In this document: positions 45,504-57,100 of the stretch, piece after piece
How positions within the stretch are numbered: position 1 is the first letter of the stretch
How the letters are laid out: each line of letters begins with the position of its first letter
From: Burkholderia sp. HI2500
GTDB taxonomy: Bacteria > Pseudomonadota > Gammaproteobacteria > Burkholderiales > Burkholderiaceae
Assembly: GCF_002223055.1 (NCBI RefSeq)
Contig: NZ_NKFL01000004.1
Coordinates: 1,736,001-1,800,000, forward strand
Direction of reading: 5' to 3'
DNA: 64,000 bases
Notes under the pieces: generated by a model
What the model saw: the letters and a program-made list of their open reading frames with translations, nothing else
Told to the model about the DNA's origin: nothing
Databases searched by the model: none
Position numbers and translations under genes: made by a program

Positions 45504-47588
45504 TCAGCCGTTGAACCCGCGGCCGGCCTTCGCGAGTTCCGCGATCGACGGCGCGAGCTGCCATGCGTCGCCGTTCGGTGCCGCCGCATAGCGGCGAATC
45601 GCGCGCTCGACGTTGTAGAGGCCGACCACGTCCGCGTACAGCATCGGGCCGCCGCGCCACAGCGGGAAGCCATAGCCGGTCAGGTAGACCATGTCGATGT
45701 CGGACGCCTTCGACGCGATCTTCTCCTCGAGGATCTTCGCGCCTTCGTTGACGAGCGCGAACACGAGCCGTTCGACGATCTCGTCGTCGCCGATCTTGCG
45801 ACGCTCGACACCGCGCTCCTTCGAGTATGCGACGACCATCTCGTCGACGAGCGACGACGGCTTCGCCTTGCGATCGCCCGGCACGTAGTCGTACCAGCCG
45901 GCGCCCGTCTTCTGGCCGAAGCGGCCCTGCTCGCACAGGCGGTCGGCGATCTTCGAGTAATGGAGATCGGGCTGCTCGACGTAGCGGCGCTTGCGGATCG
46001 CCCAGCCGATGTCGTTGCCGGCGAGGTCGCTCATCCGGAACGGGCCCATCGCGAAACCGAATTTCTCGATCGCACGATCGACCTGCGCGGGCAGCGCGCC
46101 TTCCTCGAGCATGAAGAGCGCCTGGCGGATGTACTGCTCGATCATCCGGTTGCCGATGAAGCCGTCGCACACGCCCGACACGACCGCCGTCTTGCGGATC
46201 TTCTTCGCGACGGCCATCACGGTGGCGAGCACGTCCTTCGCGGTCTGCGCGCCGCGCACGACCTCGAGCAGCTTCATCACGTTCGCCGGGCTGAAGAAGT
46301 GCATGCCGACGACGTCCTGCGGACGCTTCGTGAACGCCGCGATCTTGTCGACGTCGAGCGTCGACGTGTTCGACGCGAGAATCGCGCCCGCCTTCGCGAC
46401 TTCGTCGAGCTTCTTGAACACCTGCTCCTTCACGCCGAGTTCCTCGAACACGGCCTCGACGATCAGGTCGGCGTCCTTCAGGTCGTCATAGGACAGCGTC
46501 GGCGTGATCAGCGCCATGCGCGCGTCGAGCTTCTCCTGCGAGAGCTTGCCCTTCTTCACCTGCGCATCGTAGTTCTTGCGGATCGTCGCGACGCCGCGCT
46601 CGAGCGCGTCCTGTTTCGTCTCGAGCAGCGTGACGGGCAGCCCGGCGTTGACGAAGTTCATCGCGATCCCGCCGCCCATCGTGCCCGCGCCGATCACGCC
46701 GACGCGGCGGATCTCGCGCAGCGGCGTATCGGCCGGCACGTCGGGAATCTTGCTCGCGGCACGCTCGCCGAAGAACGCGTGCCGCAGCGCGCGGCTTTCC
46801 GGCGTCATCATCAGCGCGACGAAACCCTCGCGCTCGGCCACGCTGCCCTTGTCGAAGCCGTGCAGCACGCCGGCCTCGATCGCGTCGATGCACTTGTGCG
46901 GTGCGGGGAAATTCGATGCGGCGGCCTTCGCGGAATTGCGCGCGAACTGGATGAAGCCGGCGGCGTTCTCATGGACGATCTTGCGATCGCGCACGCGCGG
47001 ATGCGGCCCCTTCTGCGCACCGACCTTGCGGGCGAACGCGACGGCCGCGTCGAGCAGGTCGCCATCGGCCATTTCGTCGAACAGCCCGCTCTTCGCGAGT
47101 TGCTCCGACAGCACGGGTGCGCCCGACACGATCATGTTCAGCGCGGTTTCGAGCCCCACCGCACGCGGCAGGCGTTGCGTGCCGCCCGCGCCCGGCAGCA
47201 GGCCGAGCTTCACTTCGGGCAGCGCGACCTGCGTGCCGGGCGCGGCAATGCGGTAGTGCGCGCCGAGCGCGAGCTCGAGGCCGCCGCCCATCACGACGCT
47301 GTGCAGCGCCGCGACGACGGGCTTCGCGCTCGCTTCCACCGCGCGGATCACGGTGTGCAGCGTCGGCTCCTGCAACGCCTTCGGCGTATTGAATTCGGTG
47401 ATGTCGGCGCCGCCCGAGAATGCGCGTCCCGCGCCGGTCAGCACGATGGCTGTCACCGACGGATCCTGCGCGGCGCGATCGAGCGCGTCCATGACGCCCT
47501 GACGGGTCGACAGGCCGAGCCCGTTGACGGGCGGATTGTTGAGCGTAAGGACGGCCACGCCGTCACGAGTCGAGTAATCCACTGCCAT
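45504..47588 (-). CDS. fadB: FadB-like enoyl-CoA hydratase/3-hydroxyacyl-CoA dehydrogenase
   Basis: 694 residues from the ATG at 47588, with GGAGG 9 bp upstream; the frame extends to 47693 but that part is not family-like. Enoyl-CoA hydratase domain about 1-190 (AGRAFSGGADITEF), then the NAD-binding motif GVIGAGTMGGGIAMNFVNAG near 300 and a C-terminal dehydrogenase domain repeated near 510-690. Carries out the middle two steps of beta-oxidation. The FadB symbol is by resemblance; it may be a paralogue for a special substrate. Confidence 0.92.
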   Translation of the reverse strand: MAVDYSTRDGVAVLTLNNPPVNGLGLSTRQGVMDALDRAAQDPSVTAIVLTGAGRAFSGGADITEFNTPKALQEPTLHTVIRAVEASAKPVVAALHSVVMGGGLELALGAHYRIAAPGTQVALPEVKLGLLPGAGGTQRLPRAVGLETALNMIVSGAPVLSEQLAKSGLFDEMADGDLLDAAVAFARKVGAQKGPHPRVRDRKIVHENAAGFIQFARNSAKAAASNFPAPHKCIDAIEAGVLHGFDKGSVAEREGFVALMMTPESRALRHAFFGERAASKIPDVPADTPLREIRRVGVIGAGTMGGGIAMNFVNAGLPVTLLETKQDALERGVATIRKNYDAQVKKGKLSQEKLDARMALITPTLSYDDLKDADLIVEAVFEELGVKEQVFKKLDEVAKAGAILASNTSTLDVDKIAAFTKRPQDVVGMHFFSPANVMKLLEVVRGAQTAKDVLATVMAVAKKIRKTAVVSGVCDGFIGNRMIEQYIRQALFMLEEGALPAQVDRAIEKFGFAMGPFRMSDLAGNDIGWAIRKRRYVEQPDLHYSKIADRLCEQGRFGQKTGAGWYDYVPGDRKAKPSSLVDEMVVAYSKERGVERRKIGDDEIVERLVFALVNEGAKILEEKIASKASDIDMVYLTGYGFPLWRGGPMLYADVVGLYNVERAIRRYAAAPNGDAWQLAPSIAELAKAGRGFNG

Positions 47589-47775
47589 CTGCCTGCCTCC
47601 ATGCATCGCGCGCCGGGGTGGCTGCGCTTCATTGTGCGCGGTCGAACAGCCGCATGTCCTGATGAACGGAGTCAGCATACAACGAAAAAGCACGGTCGTT
47701 CAATTTGAATTTTGTCCCCAATCCGGGGACGGATCGGGCGACCGCGTCACGAGCCGCTGCCGGCCCGAACCCGTG

Positions 47776-49419
47776 TTACGGCTCGCAGACCGCCGTCGGC
47801 AACACGTAGTCGCGGAACGTCTCGCGCAGCTTCAGCTTCTGCAGCTTGCCGGTCGCGGTGTGCGGCAGCGATTCGACGAACACGACGTCGTCGGGAATCC
47901 ACCATTTCGCGACCTTGCCTTCGTAGAACGCGAGCAGCGCGTCGCGGCTCAGGTTCGCCCCTTCGCGCGGCACCACGACGAGCAGCGGGCGCTCGGTCCA
48001 TTTCGGGTGCGCACAGGCGATGCAGGCGGCCTCGGCCACGCCCGGGTGCGCGATCGCGACGTTCTCGATGTCGATCGAGCTGATCCACTCGCCGCCCGAC
48101 TTGATCACGTCCTTGCTGCGATCGGTGATCTGCAGGAAGCCGTCGGGGTCGATCGTCGCGACGTCGCCGGTCGGGAACCAGCCGTCCGACAGCGGCGACG
48201 ACTCGCCGCGAAAGTAGTGATCGATCACCCACGGGCCGCGCACCTGCAGTTCGCCGAACGCGACGCCGTCCCACGGCAGTTCGTGGCCGTCCTCGCCGAC
48301 GATCCGCATGTCGACGCCGCAGATCACGCGCCCCTGCTTCTCGAGCAGCTTGCGCTGCGCGTCGAGCGGCCGCTGCGACTGCGCCCAGTTGAGCTTCGCG
48401 AGCGTGCCGAGCGGCGACAGTTCGGTCATCCCCCATGCGTGGATCACGCGCACGCCGTATTCGTCCTCGAAGGTGCGCAGCATCGCGGGCGGGCACGCGG
48501 AGCCGCCGATCACCGTGCGGTTCAGCGTCGAGAAGCGCACGCCGGCCTCGCGCATGTAGTTGAGCAGGCCGAGCCACACGGTCGGCACGCCCGCGGAAAA
48601 CGTCACGCGCTCGGCCTCCATCAGCTGGTACAGCGATTTCCCGTCGAGATCCTTGCCGGGCAGCACCAGCTTGCCGCCCGTGAGCGGCACCGCGTAAGGC
48701 AGCCCCCATGCGTTGACGTGGAACATCGGCACGACGGGGAGCACGGCGTCCATCGCCGACAGGTTCATCGCGTCGGGCAGCGCGGCGCCGTACGCGTGCA
48801 GCACGGTCGAGCGGTGCGAATACAGCACGCCCTTCGGGTTGCCGGTCGTGCCCGACGTGTAGCACAGCCCCGACGCCTGCTGCTCGTCGAGGCGCGGCCA
48901 GTCGTAGCGGCCGTCCTCCGCTTCGACGAGCGTTTCGTAGCAGAGGAACGGCGTCGTGCCGGACGGCAGGTGCGCGGCGTCCGTCATCGCGACCCAGCCC
49001 TTCACGTGCGGGCATTGCGGTGCGATGGCCTCGACGAGCGGCGCGAAATTGATGTCGAAGAAGACGTAGCGGTCTTCCGCGTGATTGACGATGTACGCGA
49101 TCTGCTCGGGGAACAGGCGCGGGTTGATCGTGTGGCACACGGCACCCATCCCGCCGATCCCGTAATACGCTTCCAGATGCCGGTAGCCGTTCCATGCCAG
49201 CGTACCGACGCGATCGCCGGTTTCGACGCCGAGCCGCGCGAGCGCCTGCGCCAGCTGCTTCGCGCGGCGTTCGCAGTCGCGGTACGTGTAGCGATGCAGA
49301 TCGCCTTCCACGCGCTTCGACACGATCTCCGTGTCGCCGGCGTGCCGCGCGGCGTGAGAAATCAGCGAGGACACCAGCAACGGCATGTCCATCATCTGGC
49401 CCAGCAACGGCTTACCCAT
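47776..49419 (-). CDS. Long-chain acyl-CoA synthetase family protein
   Basis: 547 residues. The AMP-binding motif is [14 protein letters not shown] near 185. The other adenylation core motifs [12 protein letters not shown] and [15 protein letters not shown] are intact, with the catalytic Lys near the C-terminus ([14 protein letters not shown]). Activates a carboxylic acid as acyl-CoA. Long-chain fatty acid use is suggested by the neighbours and by resemblance to fatty acid ligases of this length. GGAGA precedes the ATG at 49419; 187 bp separate it from the FadB-like gene. Confidence 0.9.
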   Translation of the reverse strand: MGKPLLGQMMDMPLLVSSLISHAARHAGDTEIVSKRVEGDLHRYTYRDCERRAKQLAQALARLGVETGDRVGTLAWNGYRHLEAYYGIGGMGAVCHTINPRLFPEQIAYIVNHAEDRYVFFDINFAPLVEAIAPQCPHVKGWVAMTDAAHLPSGTTPFLCYETLVEAEDGRYDWPRLDEQQASGLCYTSGTTGNPKGVLYSHRSTVLHAYGAALPDAMNLSAMDAVLPVVPMFHVNAWGLPYAVPLTGGKLVLPGKDLDGKSLYQLMEAERVTFSAGVPTVWLGLLNYMREAGVRFSTLNRTVIGGSACPPAMLRTFEDEYGVRVIHAWGMTELSPLGTLAKLNWAQSQRPLDAQRKLLEKQGRVICGVDMRIVGEDGHELPWDGVAFGELQVRGPWVIDHYFRGESSPLSDGWFPTGDVATIDPDGFLQITDRSKDVIKSGGEWISSIDIENVAIAHPGVAEAACIACAHPKWTERPLLVVVPREGANLSRDALLAFYEGKVAKWWIPDDVVFVESLPHTATGKLQKLKLRETFRDYVLPTAVCEP

Positions 49420-49565
49420 CGTCTCGTTCTCCGTGAGGATGCGAATCGGTGCCTCTGCGGCGCGCCCGTCAGCGGCCCCGGACGGGCGTGGCGCAAGGTA
49501 CGCGGGCCACCATGCGGGCGGCGCGGCGCCGCCTTACAATATCGGCTTACCCAGAGGCGCTCAAC

Positions 49566-51134
49566 ATGTCGTTTTCCCGAAGCGCAGCCGATCCGGCTGA
49601 CACCCTCCCCGACCTCGCCGCCACGCTCGGCGAGCCCGCCACTGGCGCGTTCGTCACGCTCGGCGACGCGTTTCATACGCGGCTGCCGGCCGCGCCGCTT
49701 GCCGCGCCGTATGTCGTCGGCTTTTCCGACGAAGTCGCGCAACTGCTCGACCTGCCGCCGTCGATCGCCGCGCAGCCCGGCTTCGCCGAGCTGTTCGCCG
49801 GCAACCCGACGCGCGACTGGCCCGCGCACGCGATGCCGTATGCAGCGGTGTATTCCGGCCACCAGTTCGGTGTGTGGGCCGGCCAGCTCGGCGACGGCCG
49901 CGCGCTGACGATCGGCGAGCGCACCGGCACGGACGGCCGTCGCTACGAGCTGCAGCTGAAAGGCAGCGGCCGCACGCCGTACTCGCGAATGGGTGACGGC
50001 CGCGCGGTGCTGCGCTCGTCGATCCGCGAATTCCTGTGCTCGGAAGCGATGCATCACCTCGGCATCCCGACCACGCGCGCACTGACGGTGATCGGTTCCG
50101 ACCAGCCGGTGGTGCGCGAGGAGATCGAGACGTCGGCCGTCGTCACGCGCGTGTCGGAGAGCTTCGTGCGCTTCGGCCACTTCGAGCACTTCTTCTCGAA
50201 CGATCGCCCCGACCTGCTGCGCCAGCTCGCCGATCACGTGATCGACCGCTTCTATCCGGATTGTCGCCGCGCCGACGATCCGTACCTCGCGCTGCTCGAA
50301 GCCGCGACGCTGCGCACGGCCGACCTCGTCGCGCAGTGGCAGGCCGTCGGCTTCTGCCACGGCGTGATGAACACCGACAACATGTCGATCCTCGGCGTGA
50401 CGATCGACTACGGCCCGTTCGGCTTCGTCGACGCGTTCGACGCGAACCACATCTGCAACCACTCGGATACGAGCGGCCGCTATGCATACCGGATGCAGCC
50501 GCGCATCGCGCACTGGAACTGCTATTGCCTCGCGCAGGCGCTGCTGCCGCTGATCGGCCTGCAACACGGCATCGCCGACGACGATGCGCGCGCCGAACGT
50601 GCGGTGGAAGACGCGCAGGCCGTGCTCGCGACGTTCCCGGAACGTTTCGGCCCCGCGCTCGAACGTGCGATGCGCGCGAAGCTCGGCCTTGAGCTCGAAC
50701 GCGAGAACGATGCCGAGCTCGCCAACAAGCTGCTCGAGACGATGCATGCGAGCCACGCGGATTTCACGCTGACGTTCCGCCGGCTCGCGCAGCTCTCGAA
50801 GCACGACGCGAGCCGCGACGCGCCCGTGCGCGACCTGTTCATCGACCGCGACGCGTTCGATGCGTGGGCGAACCTCTACCGCGCGCGGCTGTCCGAGGAA
50901 ACACGCGACGACGCGGCACGTGCCGCCGCGATGAACCGCGTGAACCCGAAATACGTGTTGCGCAACCATCTGGCCGAAGTCGCGATCCGGCGCGCGAAGG
51001 AGAAGGATTTTTCGGAAGTCGAGCGGCTCGCGCAGATCCTGCGCCGCCCGTTCGACGAACAACCGGAGCATGAAGCGTACGCGGCGTTGCCGCCCGACTG
51101 GGCCGGGTCGCTCGAAGTGAGCTGCTCGTCCTGA
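49566..51134 (+). CDS. selO: Protein adenylyltransferase SelO
   Basis: 522 residues from the ATG at 49566 ([13 protein letters not shown]); an in-frame ATG at 49449 overlaps noncoding sequence. A pseudokinase that transfers AMP to Ser, Thr and Tyr of target proteins. Motifs: [53 protein letters not shown] and [11 protein letters not shown]. Divergent from the acyl-CoA ligase. msrB follows 44 bp later, a known pairing of redox genes. Confidence 0.93.
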   Translation: MSFSRSAADPADTLPDLAATLGEPATGAFVTLGDAFHTRLPAAPLAAPYVVGFSDEVAQLLDLPPSIAAQPGFAELFAGNPTRDWPAHAMPYAAVYSGHQFGVWAGQLGDGRALTIGERTGTDGRRYELQLKGSGRTPYSRMGDGRAVLRSSIREFLCSEAMHHLGIPTTRALTVIGSDQPVVREEIETSAVVTRVSESFVRFGHFEHFFSNDRPDLLRQLADHVIDRFYPDCRRADDPYLALLEAATLRTADLVAQWQAVGFCHGVMNTDNMSILGVTIDYGPFGFVDAFDANHICNHSDTSGRYAYRMQPRIAHWNCYCLAQALLPLIGLQHGIADDDARAERAVEDAQAVLATFPERFGPALERAMRAKLGLELERENDAELANKLLETMHASHADFTLTFRRLAQLSKHDASRDAPVRDLFIDRDAFDAWANLYRARLSEETRDDAARAAAMNRVNPKYVLRNHLAEVAIRRAKEKDFSEVERLAQILRRPFDEQPEHEAYAALPPDWAGSLEVSCSS

Positions 51135-51178
51135 GCCCCGACCCGCGCGTATCGACCGACCGATCAGGAGAACCCCAC

Positions 51179-51610
51179 ATGTCCCACGATTCCGACGACA
51201 AGACCTTCCCGTACGAGAAGGACGACGCCGAGCTGCGCCGCCGGCTCACGCCGATGCAGTACGAAGTCACGCAGCATGCGGCCACCGAGCGCGCCTTCAC
51301 CGGCGAATACACCGACACCGAAGACGACGGCATCTACAAATGCGTCGTCTGCAGCACGCCGCTGTTCGAGTCTGGCGCCAAGTTCCACTCGGGCTGCGGC
51401 TGGCCCAGCTACTTCAAGCCGCTCAACGGCGAGGTGATCGACGAAAAAGTCGACTACTCGCACGGGATGGTGCGCGTCGAGGTGCGCTGCAACCACTGCG
51501 GCGCGCATCTCGGCCACGTCTTCGAGGACGGCCCGCGCGACAAGACCGGTTTGCGGTACTGCATCAATTCGGCTGCGTTAAACTTCGAGTCCCGACCCGA
51601 AAACGAATGA
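51179..51610 (+). CDS. msrB: Methionine-R-sulfoxide reductase B
   Basis: 143 residues. Zinc ligands in KCVVCSTPL and NHCGAH; GCGWPSY; catalytic Cys in [10 protein letters not shown] near the C-terminus. Repairs oxidised methionine in the cytoplasm. AGGAG precedes the ATG. Probably co-transcribed with selO. Confidence 0.96.
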   Translation: MSHDSDDKTFPYEKDDAELRRRLTPMQYEVTQHAATERAFTGEYTDTEDDGIYKCVVCSTPLFESGAKFHSGCGWPSYFKPLNGEVIDEKVDYSHGMVRVEVRCNHCGAHLGHVFEDGPRDKTGLRYCINSAALNFESRPENE

Positions 51611-51692
51611 GCGGCGCCGGGCGGATCCGCGGGGCGCCCCTCGCGCCGCCGCCCCGATCCGCTCCGGCGGTGCCTGGCGGGTCCCTACAACG

Positions 51693-51720
51693 GTGAAAGG
51701 CCGCGCAAGCGGCCTTTCAC
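51693..51720 (+). terminator. Terminator-like hairpin after msrB
   Basis: Perfect 12-bp stem GTGAAAGGCCGC/GCGGCCTTTCAC with a GCAA tetraloop. The T run is inside the stem and there is little after it, so it may terminate weakly. It lies 16 bp before the yciB start. Confidence 0.6.
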
Positions 51721-51735
51721 GCAGCTGCGAGCGCC

Positions 51736-52266
51736 ATGAAATTCCTGTTCGATCTGTTTCCGATCATCCTGTTTTTTGCCGCCTTCAAGGTCTGGGGCAT
51801 CTTTTCCGCCACCGCCGTCGCGATCGTCGCGACGCTGGCCCAGGTCGCCTGGGTTGCCTTCCGGCACCGGAAGGTCGACACGATGCTGTGGGTCAGCCTC
51901 GGCGTGATCGTCGTTTTCGGTGGCGCCACCCTCGTCCTGCATGACGAGAAATTCATTCAATGGAAACCGACTGTGCTGTACTGGCTGTTTGCGATCGGGC
52001 TGCTCGCCGCGCGCTATGCGTTCGGCAACAACCTGATCGAGAAGATGATGGGCAAGCAGCTCACGCTGCCGCACCCCGTGTGGGACAAGCTGAACGTCGC
52101 CTGGGCGCTGTTCTTCGCGGTGCTCGGTGTCGCGAACCTGTACGTGGTGCACAACTTCACCGAATCGCAATGGGTGAACTTCAAGCTGTTCGGCACGACG
52201 GGCGCGATGGTCGTATTCATCATCCTGCAGAGCCTGTGGCTCACGAAATACCTGAAGGACGAGTGA
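51736..52266 (+). CDS. yciB: Inner membrane septation protein YciB
   Basis: 176 residues with five membrane segments and a conserved [14 protein letters not shown] start and [14 protein letters not shown] near 140, typical of YciB (IspZ), which affects septation and intracellular septum integrity. The BolA gene starts 1 bp after its stop. Confidence 0.95.
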   Translation: MKFLFDLFPIILFFAAFKVWGIFSATAVAIVATLAQVAWVAFRHRKVDTMLWVSLGVIVVFGGATLVLHDEKFIQWKPTVLYWLFAIGLLAARYAFGNNLIEKMMGKQLTLPHPVWDKLNVAWALFFAVLGVANLYVVHNFTESQWVNFKLFGTTGAMVVFIILQSLWLTKYLKDE

Positions 52267-52267
52267 C

Positions 52268-52576
52268 ATGACGGACGCCTTTCTCCACGCGTCGCCCGAC
52301 GAACGCATCGCGCTGATCGAAGCGCGCCTCACCGCGGCGCTCGCCCCGCTGTCGCTCACCGTGCGCGACGACAGCGCGCAGCACGCGGGCCACGCCGGCG
52401 CGTCCGCCGGCGGCCATTTCACGGTCACGATCGTGTCGGCCGCCTTCGCGGGCAAGCCGCGCGTCGCGCGACACCGGCTGGTGTATGATGCGCTCGCTGA
52501 TGCGATGCAGCGCGGCATTCACGCGCTCGCGATCGTGGCTTACACGCCCGAAGAATTCAACGAATCTTCAATCTAG
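52268..52576 (+). CDS. BolA family protein
   Basis: 102 residues with the BolA core: RIALIEARLTAAL, HFTVTIVSAAFAGKPRVARHRLVYDAL, with the conserved His in VARHRLVY. BolA-type proteins work with monothiol glutaredoxins in iron-sulfur and stress control. Here it is coupled to yciB and followed 18 bp later by a parvulin gene. Confidence 0.93.
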   Translation: MTDAFLHASPDERIALIEARLTAALAPLSLTVRDDSAQHAGHAGASAGGHFTVTIVSAAFAGKPRVARHRLVYDALADAMQRGIHALAIVAYTPEEFNESSI

Positions 52577-52594
52577 TCTCATTAGGAATTCCCG

Positions 52595-53377
52595 ATGATC
52601 CTGAAATCCCCCCGCCTGTGGGTCGCGGCGGCTGCTTTTGCAGCGGCACCGGCATTTGCCCAGAACATCGCCGTCGTCAACGGCACGCCGATTCCGAAGT
52701 CGCGCGCCGACGCGATGGTGGCTCAGCTCGTCCAGCAAGGCCAGACCGACAGTCCGCAACTGCAGCAGGCCGTGCGCCAGGAACTCGTGAACCGCGAAAT
52801 CCTGATGCAGGAAGCGATCCGCGAAGGCATCCCGAACCGTCCGGACGTGAAGGCGCAGGTCGCCGTCGCGCAGCAGACCGTCGTGCTGCGTTCGATGATC
52901 GAGAGCTTCCTGAAGAAGAACCAGCCGACCGACGCCGAAGTGAAGGCGCGCTACGACGACCTCGTCAAGGGCGCCGGCGGCAATCGCGAATACCACCTGC
53001 ACCACATCCTCGTCAGCGACGAGCAGCAGGCGAAGGACCTGATCGCGAAGATCAAGGCCGGCGCGAAATTCGAGGATCTCGCGAAGCAATACTCGAAGGA
53101 TCCGGGTTCGGGCAAGAACGGCGGCGATCTCGACTGGTCCGACCCGAAGGCGTACGTACCGGAATTCGCGGCGGCCGCGCAGAAGCTGCAGAAAGGCCAG
53201 ATGACCGACACGCCGGTGAAGACGCAGTTCGGCTGGCACATCATCCGCGTCGACGACATCCGCGACATCGCCCCGCCGCCGCTCGAGCAGGTGAAGCAGC
53301 AGATCGCTCAGCAGCTCGTGCAGCAGAAGCTGCAGGCGTTCGAGGAAGGCCTGCGCCAGCAGGCAACGGTCAAGTAA
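52595..53377 (+). CDS. Periplasmic parvulin-type peptidyl-prolyl isomerase
   Basis: 260 residues. Signal peptide cut after APAFA, then an N-terminal helical chaperone part and a PpiC domain (about 125-220: HHILVSDEQQAKDLIAKIKAG, SGKNGGDLDW, TQFGWHIIRVDDI). C-terminal helix follows. Helps fold outer-membrane proteins. Terminated by a strong hairpin 30 bp after the stop. Confidence 0.93.
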   Translation: MILKSPRLWVAAAAFAAAPAFAQNIAVVNGTPIPKSRADAMVAQLVQQGQTDSPQLQQAVRQELVNREILMQEAIREGIPNRPDVKAQVAVAQQTVVLRSMIESFLKKNQPTDAEVKARYDDLVKGAGGNREYHLHHILVSDEQQAKDLIAKIKAGAKFEDLAKQYSKDPGSGKNGGDLDWSDPKAYVPEFAAAAQKLQKGQMTDTPVKTQFGWHIIRVDDIRDIAPPPLEQVKQQIAQQLVQQKLQAFEEGLRQQATVK

Positions 53378-53403
53378 CGCCGGCACGCGCCACACGCGCA
53401 TCG

Positions 53404-53431
53404 AAAAACCGCTCTTCAGAGCGGTTTTTTT
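53404..53431 (+). terminator. Terminator of the parvulin gene
   Basis: ACCGCTC/GAGCGGT with a 4-nt loop, preceded by As and followed by seven Ts, so it can also act leftward. Confidence 0.93.
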
Positions 53432-53487
53432 ATTGCCCGCGCACACTGCCTGCGGACGAGTCACGATGCGCTTCGCTTGCAGCCCGG

Positions 53488-53521
53488 CAAAAGAAAAAGG
53501 CCGCTCCGAAGAGCGGCCTTT
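53488..53521 (-). terminator. Terminator of the GNAT gene
   Basis: On the minus strand AAAGGCCGCTC pairs with GAGCGGCCTTT around a 4-nt loop, then TTCTTTT. The core GCCGCTC/GAGCGGC resembles the neighbouring parvulin terminator. Confidence 0.88.
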
Positions 53522-53558
53522 CCCGTGCCGGATTCGCGCGCACCGCAAGCGCGGCAGG

Positions 53559-54104
53559 CTAGGCGGGATAGAACACGTCGTGATAGCGAACGTCACCCGA
53601 CGGCCGCGGCGCCGAGTCGTCGAACGACAGCGCGAGGAAATACCCGGGCGGCACGCCCGGGAACACGATGTCGCCGGATGGCGCAAAGCCGAACCGCGTG
53701 TAGTACGCGGGTTCGCCGAGCAGCACGCAACCGCGCGCGCCAAGCCGGCGCAACGCGTCGAGCCCTGTGCGCACCAGCCCCGCACCGATGCTCTGCCGCT
53801 GGCAGTCGGGCAGCACCGCGAGCGGCGCCAGCCCGTACCAGCCCTGGCTGCCGGACGGTTCGCCGCCGATCGACACCGGCGAGAACGCGACGTGCCCGAT
53901 CACGCGGCCGTCGCGCTCCGCGACGAGCGAGACGCTCAACGCACCGTCCGCACGCAGCGTATCGACGATCCGCCGTTCGAACTGCCCGCCTTCCGGCTCG
54001 CCCGCGAACGCGGCGACGATCACGCGGCCGATCGCGTCGGCCTCGCTGGCACGCTGATCGCGCAGCGTGACGACCTCGACCGGCGCGTGCGGGTCGAACA
54101 TCAT
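53559..54104 (-). CDS. GNAT-family N-acetyltransferase
   Basis: 181 residues from the ATG at 54104, 5 bp past the purL stop; a second in-frame ATG is next to it at 54101. An upstream in-frame start at 54152 would overlap purL by about 40 bp and add residues unlike a GNAT. Acetyl-CoA motif GWYGLAPLAVLPDCQRQSIGAGLVRTGLDA, and the YYTRFGFAPSGDI end resembles YhbS-like acetyltransferases. Downstream of purL, probably weakly co-transcribed. Confidence 0.85.
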   Translation of the reverse strand: MMFDPHAPVEVVTLRDQRASEADAIGRVIVAAFAGEPEGGQFERRIVDTLRADGALSVSLVAERDGRVIGHVAFSPVSIGGEPSGSQGWYGLAPLAVLPDCQRQSIGAGLVRTGLDALRRLGARGCVLLGEPAYYTRFGFAPSGDIVFPGVPPGYFLALSFDDSAPRPSGDVRYHDVFYPA

Positions 54105-54109
54105 CCCGA

Positions 54110-57100
54110 TCAGCCGATCCAGCGGCGCGCGTTGCGGAACACGCGCATCCACGGGCTCGCTTCACCCCAGCTTTCCGGGTGCCAGCTCATTGCGACCGTG
54201 CGATGCACGCGCTCCATGTGCGGCATCAGCACCGAGAAGCGGCCGTCGGCCGTCGTGACCGACGTGATGCCGGCCGGCGAGCCGTTCGGGTTGAACGGAT
54301 AGCGCTCGGTCGCTTCGCCGCGGTGATCGACGAAACGCATCGCGACCGCGACGCGATCGATGTCCCCCTGCTGCGAGAAGTCCGCATAGCCTTCGCCGTG
54401 CGCGACCGCGACCGGAATCCGCGAACCTTCCATCCCCGCGAAGAAGATCGACGGCGACTTCTCCACTTCGACGAACGAGAAGCGCGCCTCGAACTGCTCG
54501 GACTTGTTGCGCGTGAACTTCGGCCACGCATCCGCGCCTGGGATCATCGACGCGAGGCTCGACAGCATCTGGCAACCGTTGCAGATGCCGAGCGCGAACG
54601 TGTCGGGACGCGCGAAGAAGGCCGAGAACATGTCGGCGAGGTTCGCGTTGAAGCGGATCGTCTTCGCCCAGCCTTCGCCCGCGCCCAGAACGTCGCCGTA
54701 CGAGAAGCCGCCGCATGCGACCGCACCCGCGAAATCGGCGAGCGTGGCACGGCCGGCGAGCAGGTCGCTCATGTGCACGTCGTGTGCATCGAAGCCCGCG
54801 CGGTCGAACGCGTAGGCCGTTTCCAGATGCGAGTTCACGCCCTGCTCGCGCAGGATCGCGACGCGCGGCCGTGCGCCCGTCGCGATGAACGGCGCGGCGA
54901 TGTCGTCGGCCGGATCGAAGCTCAGCACCGGCGAGATGCCCGGATCGGCCGCGTCGAGCAGTGCGTCGTATTCGGCATCCGCGCATGCGGGGTTGTCACG
55001 CAGGCGCGCGATGCGCCAGCTCACTTCGCTCCATGCGCGATGGAGTTCGGTGCGCGGTGCGTCGAAGATCTTCTTCGCGTCGCGGTATACCTCGATCACG
55101 TCGCGATCGTTGACCGAGCCGATCACGTGCGAGCACGCCGACAGGCCGAACTCGCGCAGCGCGCCGAGCACCGCGTCGCGATCGGTCGCACGCACCTGCA
55201 CGACGGCGCCGAGTTCCTCGGAAAACAGCGCGCGCAGCGTGCGATCCTCGCGGCGGCCGCTCGTCTGCTTCGCCCAGTCCTTCGCGTCGCCGTAGTCGGA
55301 TTCGTGATTCGGGTCGAGCGTCAGCATGTCGACGTTCAGCGACACGCCCGCGTGGCCCGCGAACGCCATTTCGCACACCGTCGCCCACAGGCCGCCGTCC
55401 GAGCGGTCGTGGTAGGCCAGCAGCTTGTCTTGCGCATTGAGCGACTGGATCGCGTTGAAGAAGCGCTTCAGGTCTTCCGCGTCGTCGACGTCCGGCGTCG
55501 TGTCGCCGACCTGCTGCGTGACCTGCGCGAAGATGCTGCCGCCCATCCGGTTCTTGCCGCGGCCGAGATCGATCGCGATCAGCACGCTGTCGCCCGCGTC
55601 GGCGATACGACGCAGTTGCGGCGTCAGGTGACGGCGCACGTCCTCGACCGGTGCGAACGCGGAGATGATCAGCGACACCGGCGACACCACTTCCTTCGCG
55701 ACGCCCTGCTCGTCCCACTTCGTCTTCATCGACAGCGAATCCTTGCCGACCGGGATGCCGATCCCGAGCGCCGGACACAGCTCCATGCCGATCGCCTTGA
55801 CCGTGTCGAACAGCGCGGCGTCCTCGCCGGCCGTGCCGCATGCCGCCATCCAGTTTGCCGACAGCTTCAGCTTGTCGAGCGACGCGATCGGCGCGCTCGC
55901 GATGTTCGTGATCGCCTCGCCGACCGCCATGCGGCCCGATGCCGGCGCATTGATCACGGCAAGCGGCGTGCGCTCGGCCATCGTCATCGCCTCGCCCTTG
56001 AAGCCCGCGTAGTCGAGCGCGGTGACCGCGCAGTCGGCCACCGGCACCTGCCACGGGCCGACCATCTGGTCGCGCACCGACGTGCCGCCGACCGAGCGGT
56101 CGCCGATCGTGATCAGGAACGACTTGCTGCCGACCGTCGGGTGCTTCAGCACGTCGACCGCGACCGCCGACAAGGCGATGCCCGTCACGTCGACCGGCGC
56201 ACGCTCGGTCGCCACGCGGGTGACGTCGCGATGCATGCGCGGCGGCTTGCCGAGCAGCACTTCCATCGGCATGTCGACCGGGTATTCGTCGACGCCCGTC
56301 GCTTCGTCGTCGACGAGCTTCAACTGGCGTTCGTCGGTCGCGACACCGACCACCGCGAACGGGCAGCGCTCGCGGGCACAGATCGCCTCGAAGCGCGGCA
56401 GGTCGGCCGGCGCGATCGCCAGCACGTAGCGCTCCTGTGCTTCGTTCGACCAGATTTCGCGCGGCGACAGGCCCGATTCCTCGAGCGCGACCTTGCGCAG
56501 CTCGAAGCGCGCGCCCTTGCCCGCACCGTCGACGATCTCGGGGAACGCATTCGACAGGCCGCCCGCGCCGACGTCGTGGATGCTCAGGATCGGGTTTTCC
56601 GCGCCGAGCTGCCAGCAGCCGTTGATCACTTCCTGTGCGCGACGCTCGATTTCCGGGTTGCCGCGCTGCACCGAGTCGAAGTCGAGTTCGGCCGTGTTCG
56701 CGCCGGTCGCCATCGAGCTCGCGGCGCCGCCGCCCATCCCGATCCGCATGCCCGGGCCGCCGATCTGGATCAGCAGCGAGCCGGCCGGCACGTCGTGCTT
56801 GTGCGTATGTTGGTCGGCGATGTTGCCGAGACCGCCCGCGATCATGATCGGCTTGTGATAGCCGTGCACCTTCCCGCCGACGTTCTGCTCGTACACGCGG
56901 AAATAGCCGCCGAGGTTCGGACGGCCGAATTCGTTGTTGAACGCGGCGCCGCCGAGCGGGCCGTCGATCATGATCTGCAGCGGCGACGCGATGCGGTCCG
57001 GGCGGCCGTAGGGGCCGTGCTGCTCGTTCGGGTTGCGCTCGCCGACCGGCTGGGCCGCGTCACGTGCGTTTTCCCACGACTGGCGTGCGTCGGGCAGATC

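Noticed and set aside
45357..47708. 783-codon plus-strand frame opposite the FadB-like gene
   Set aside because: Shadow frame with no recognisable domain.
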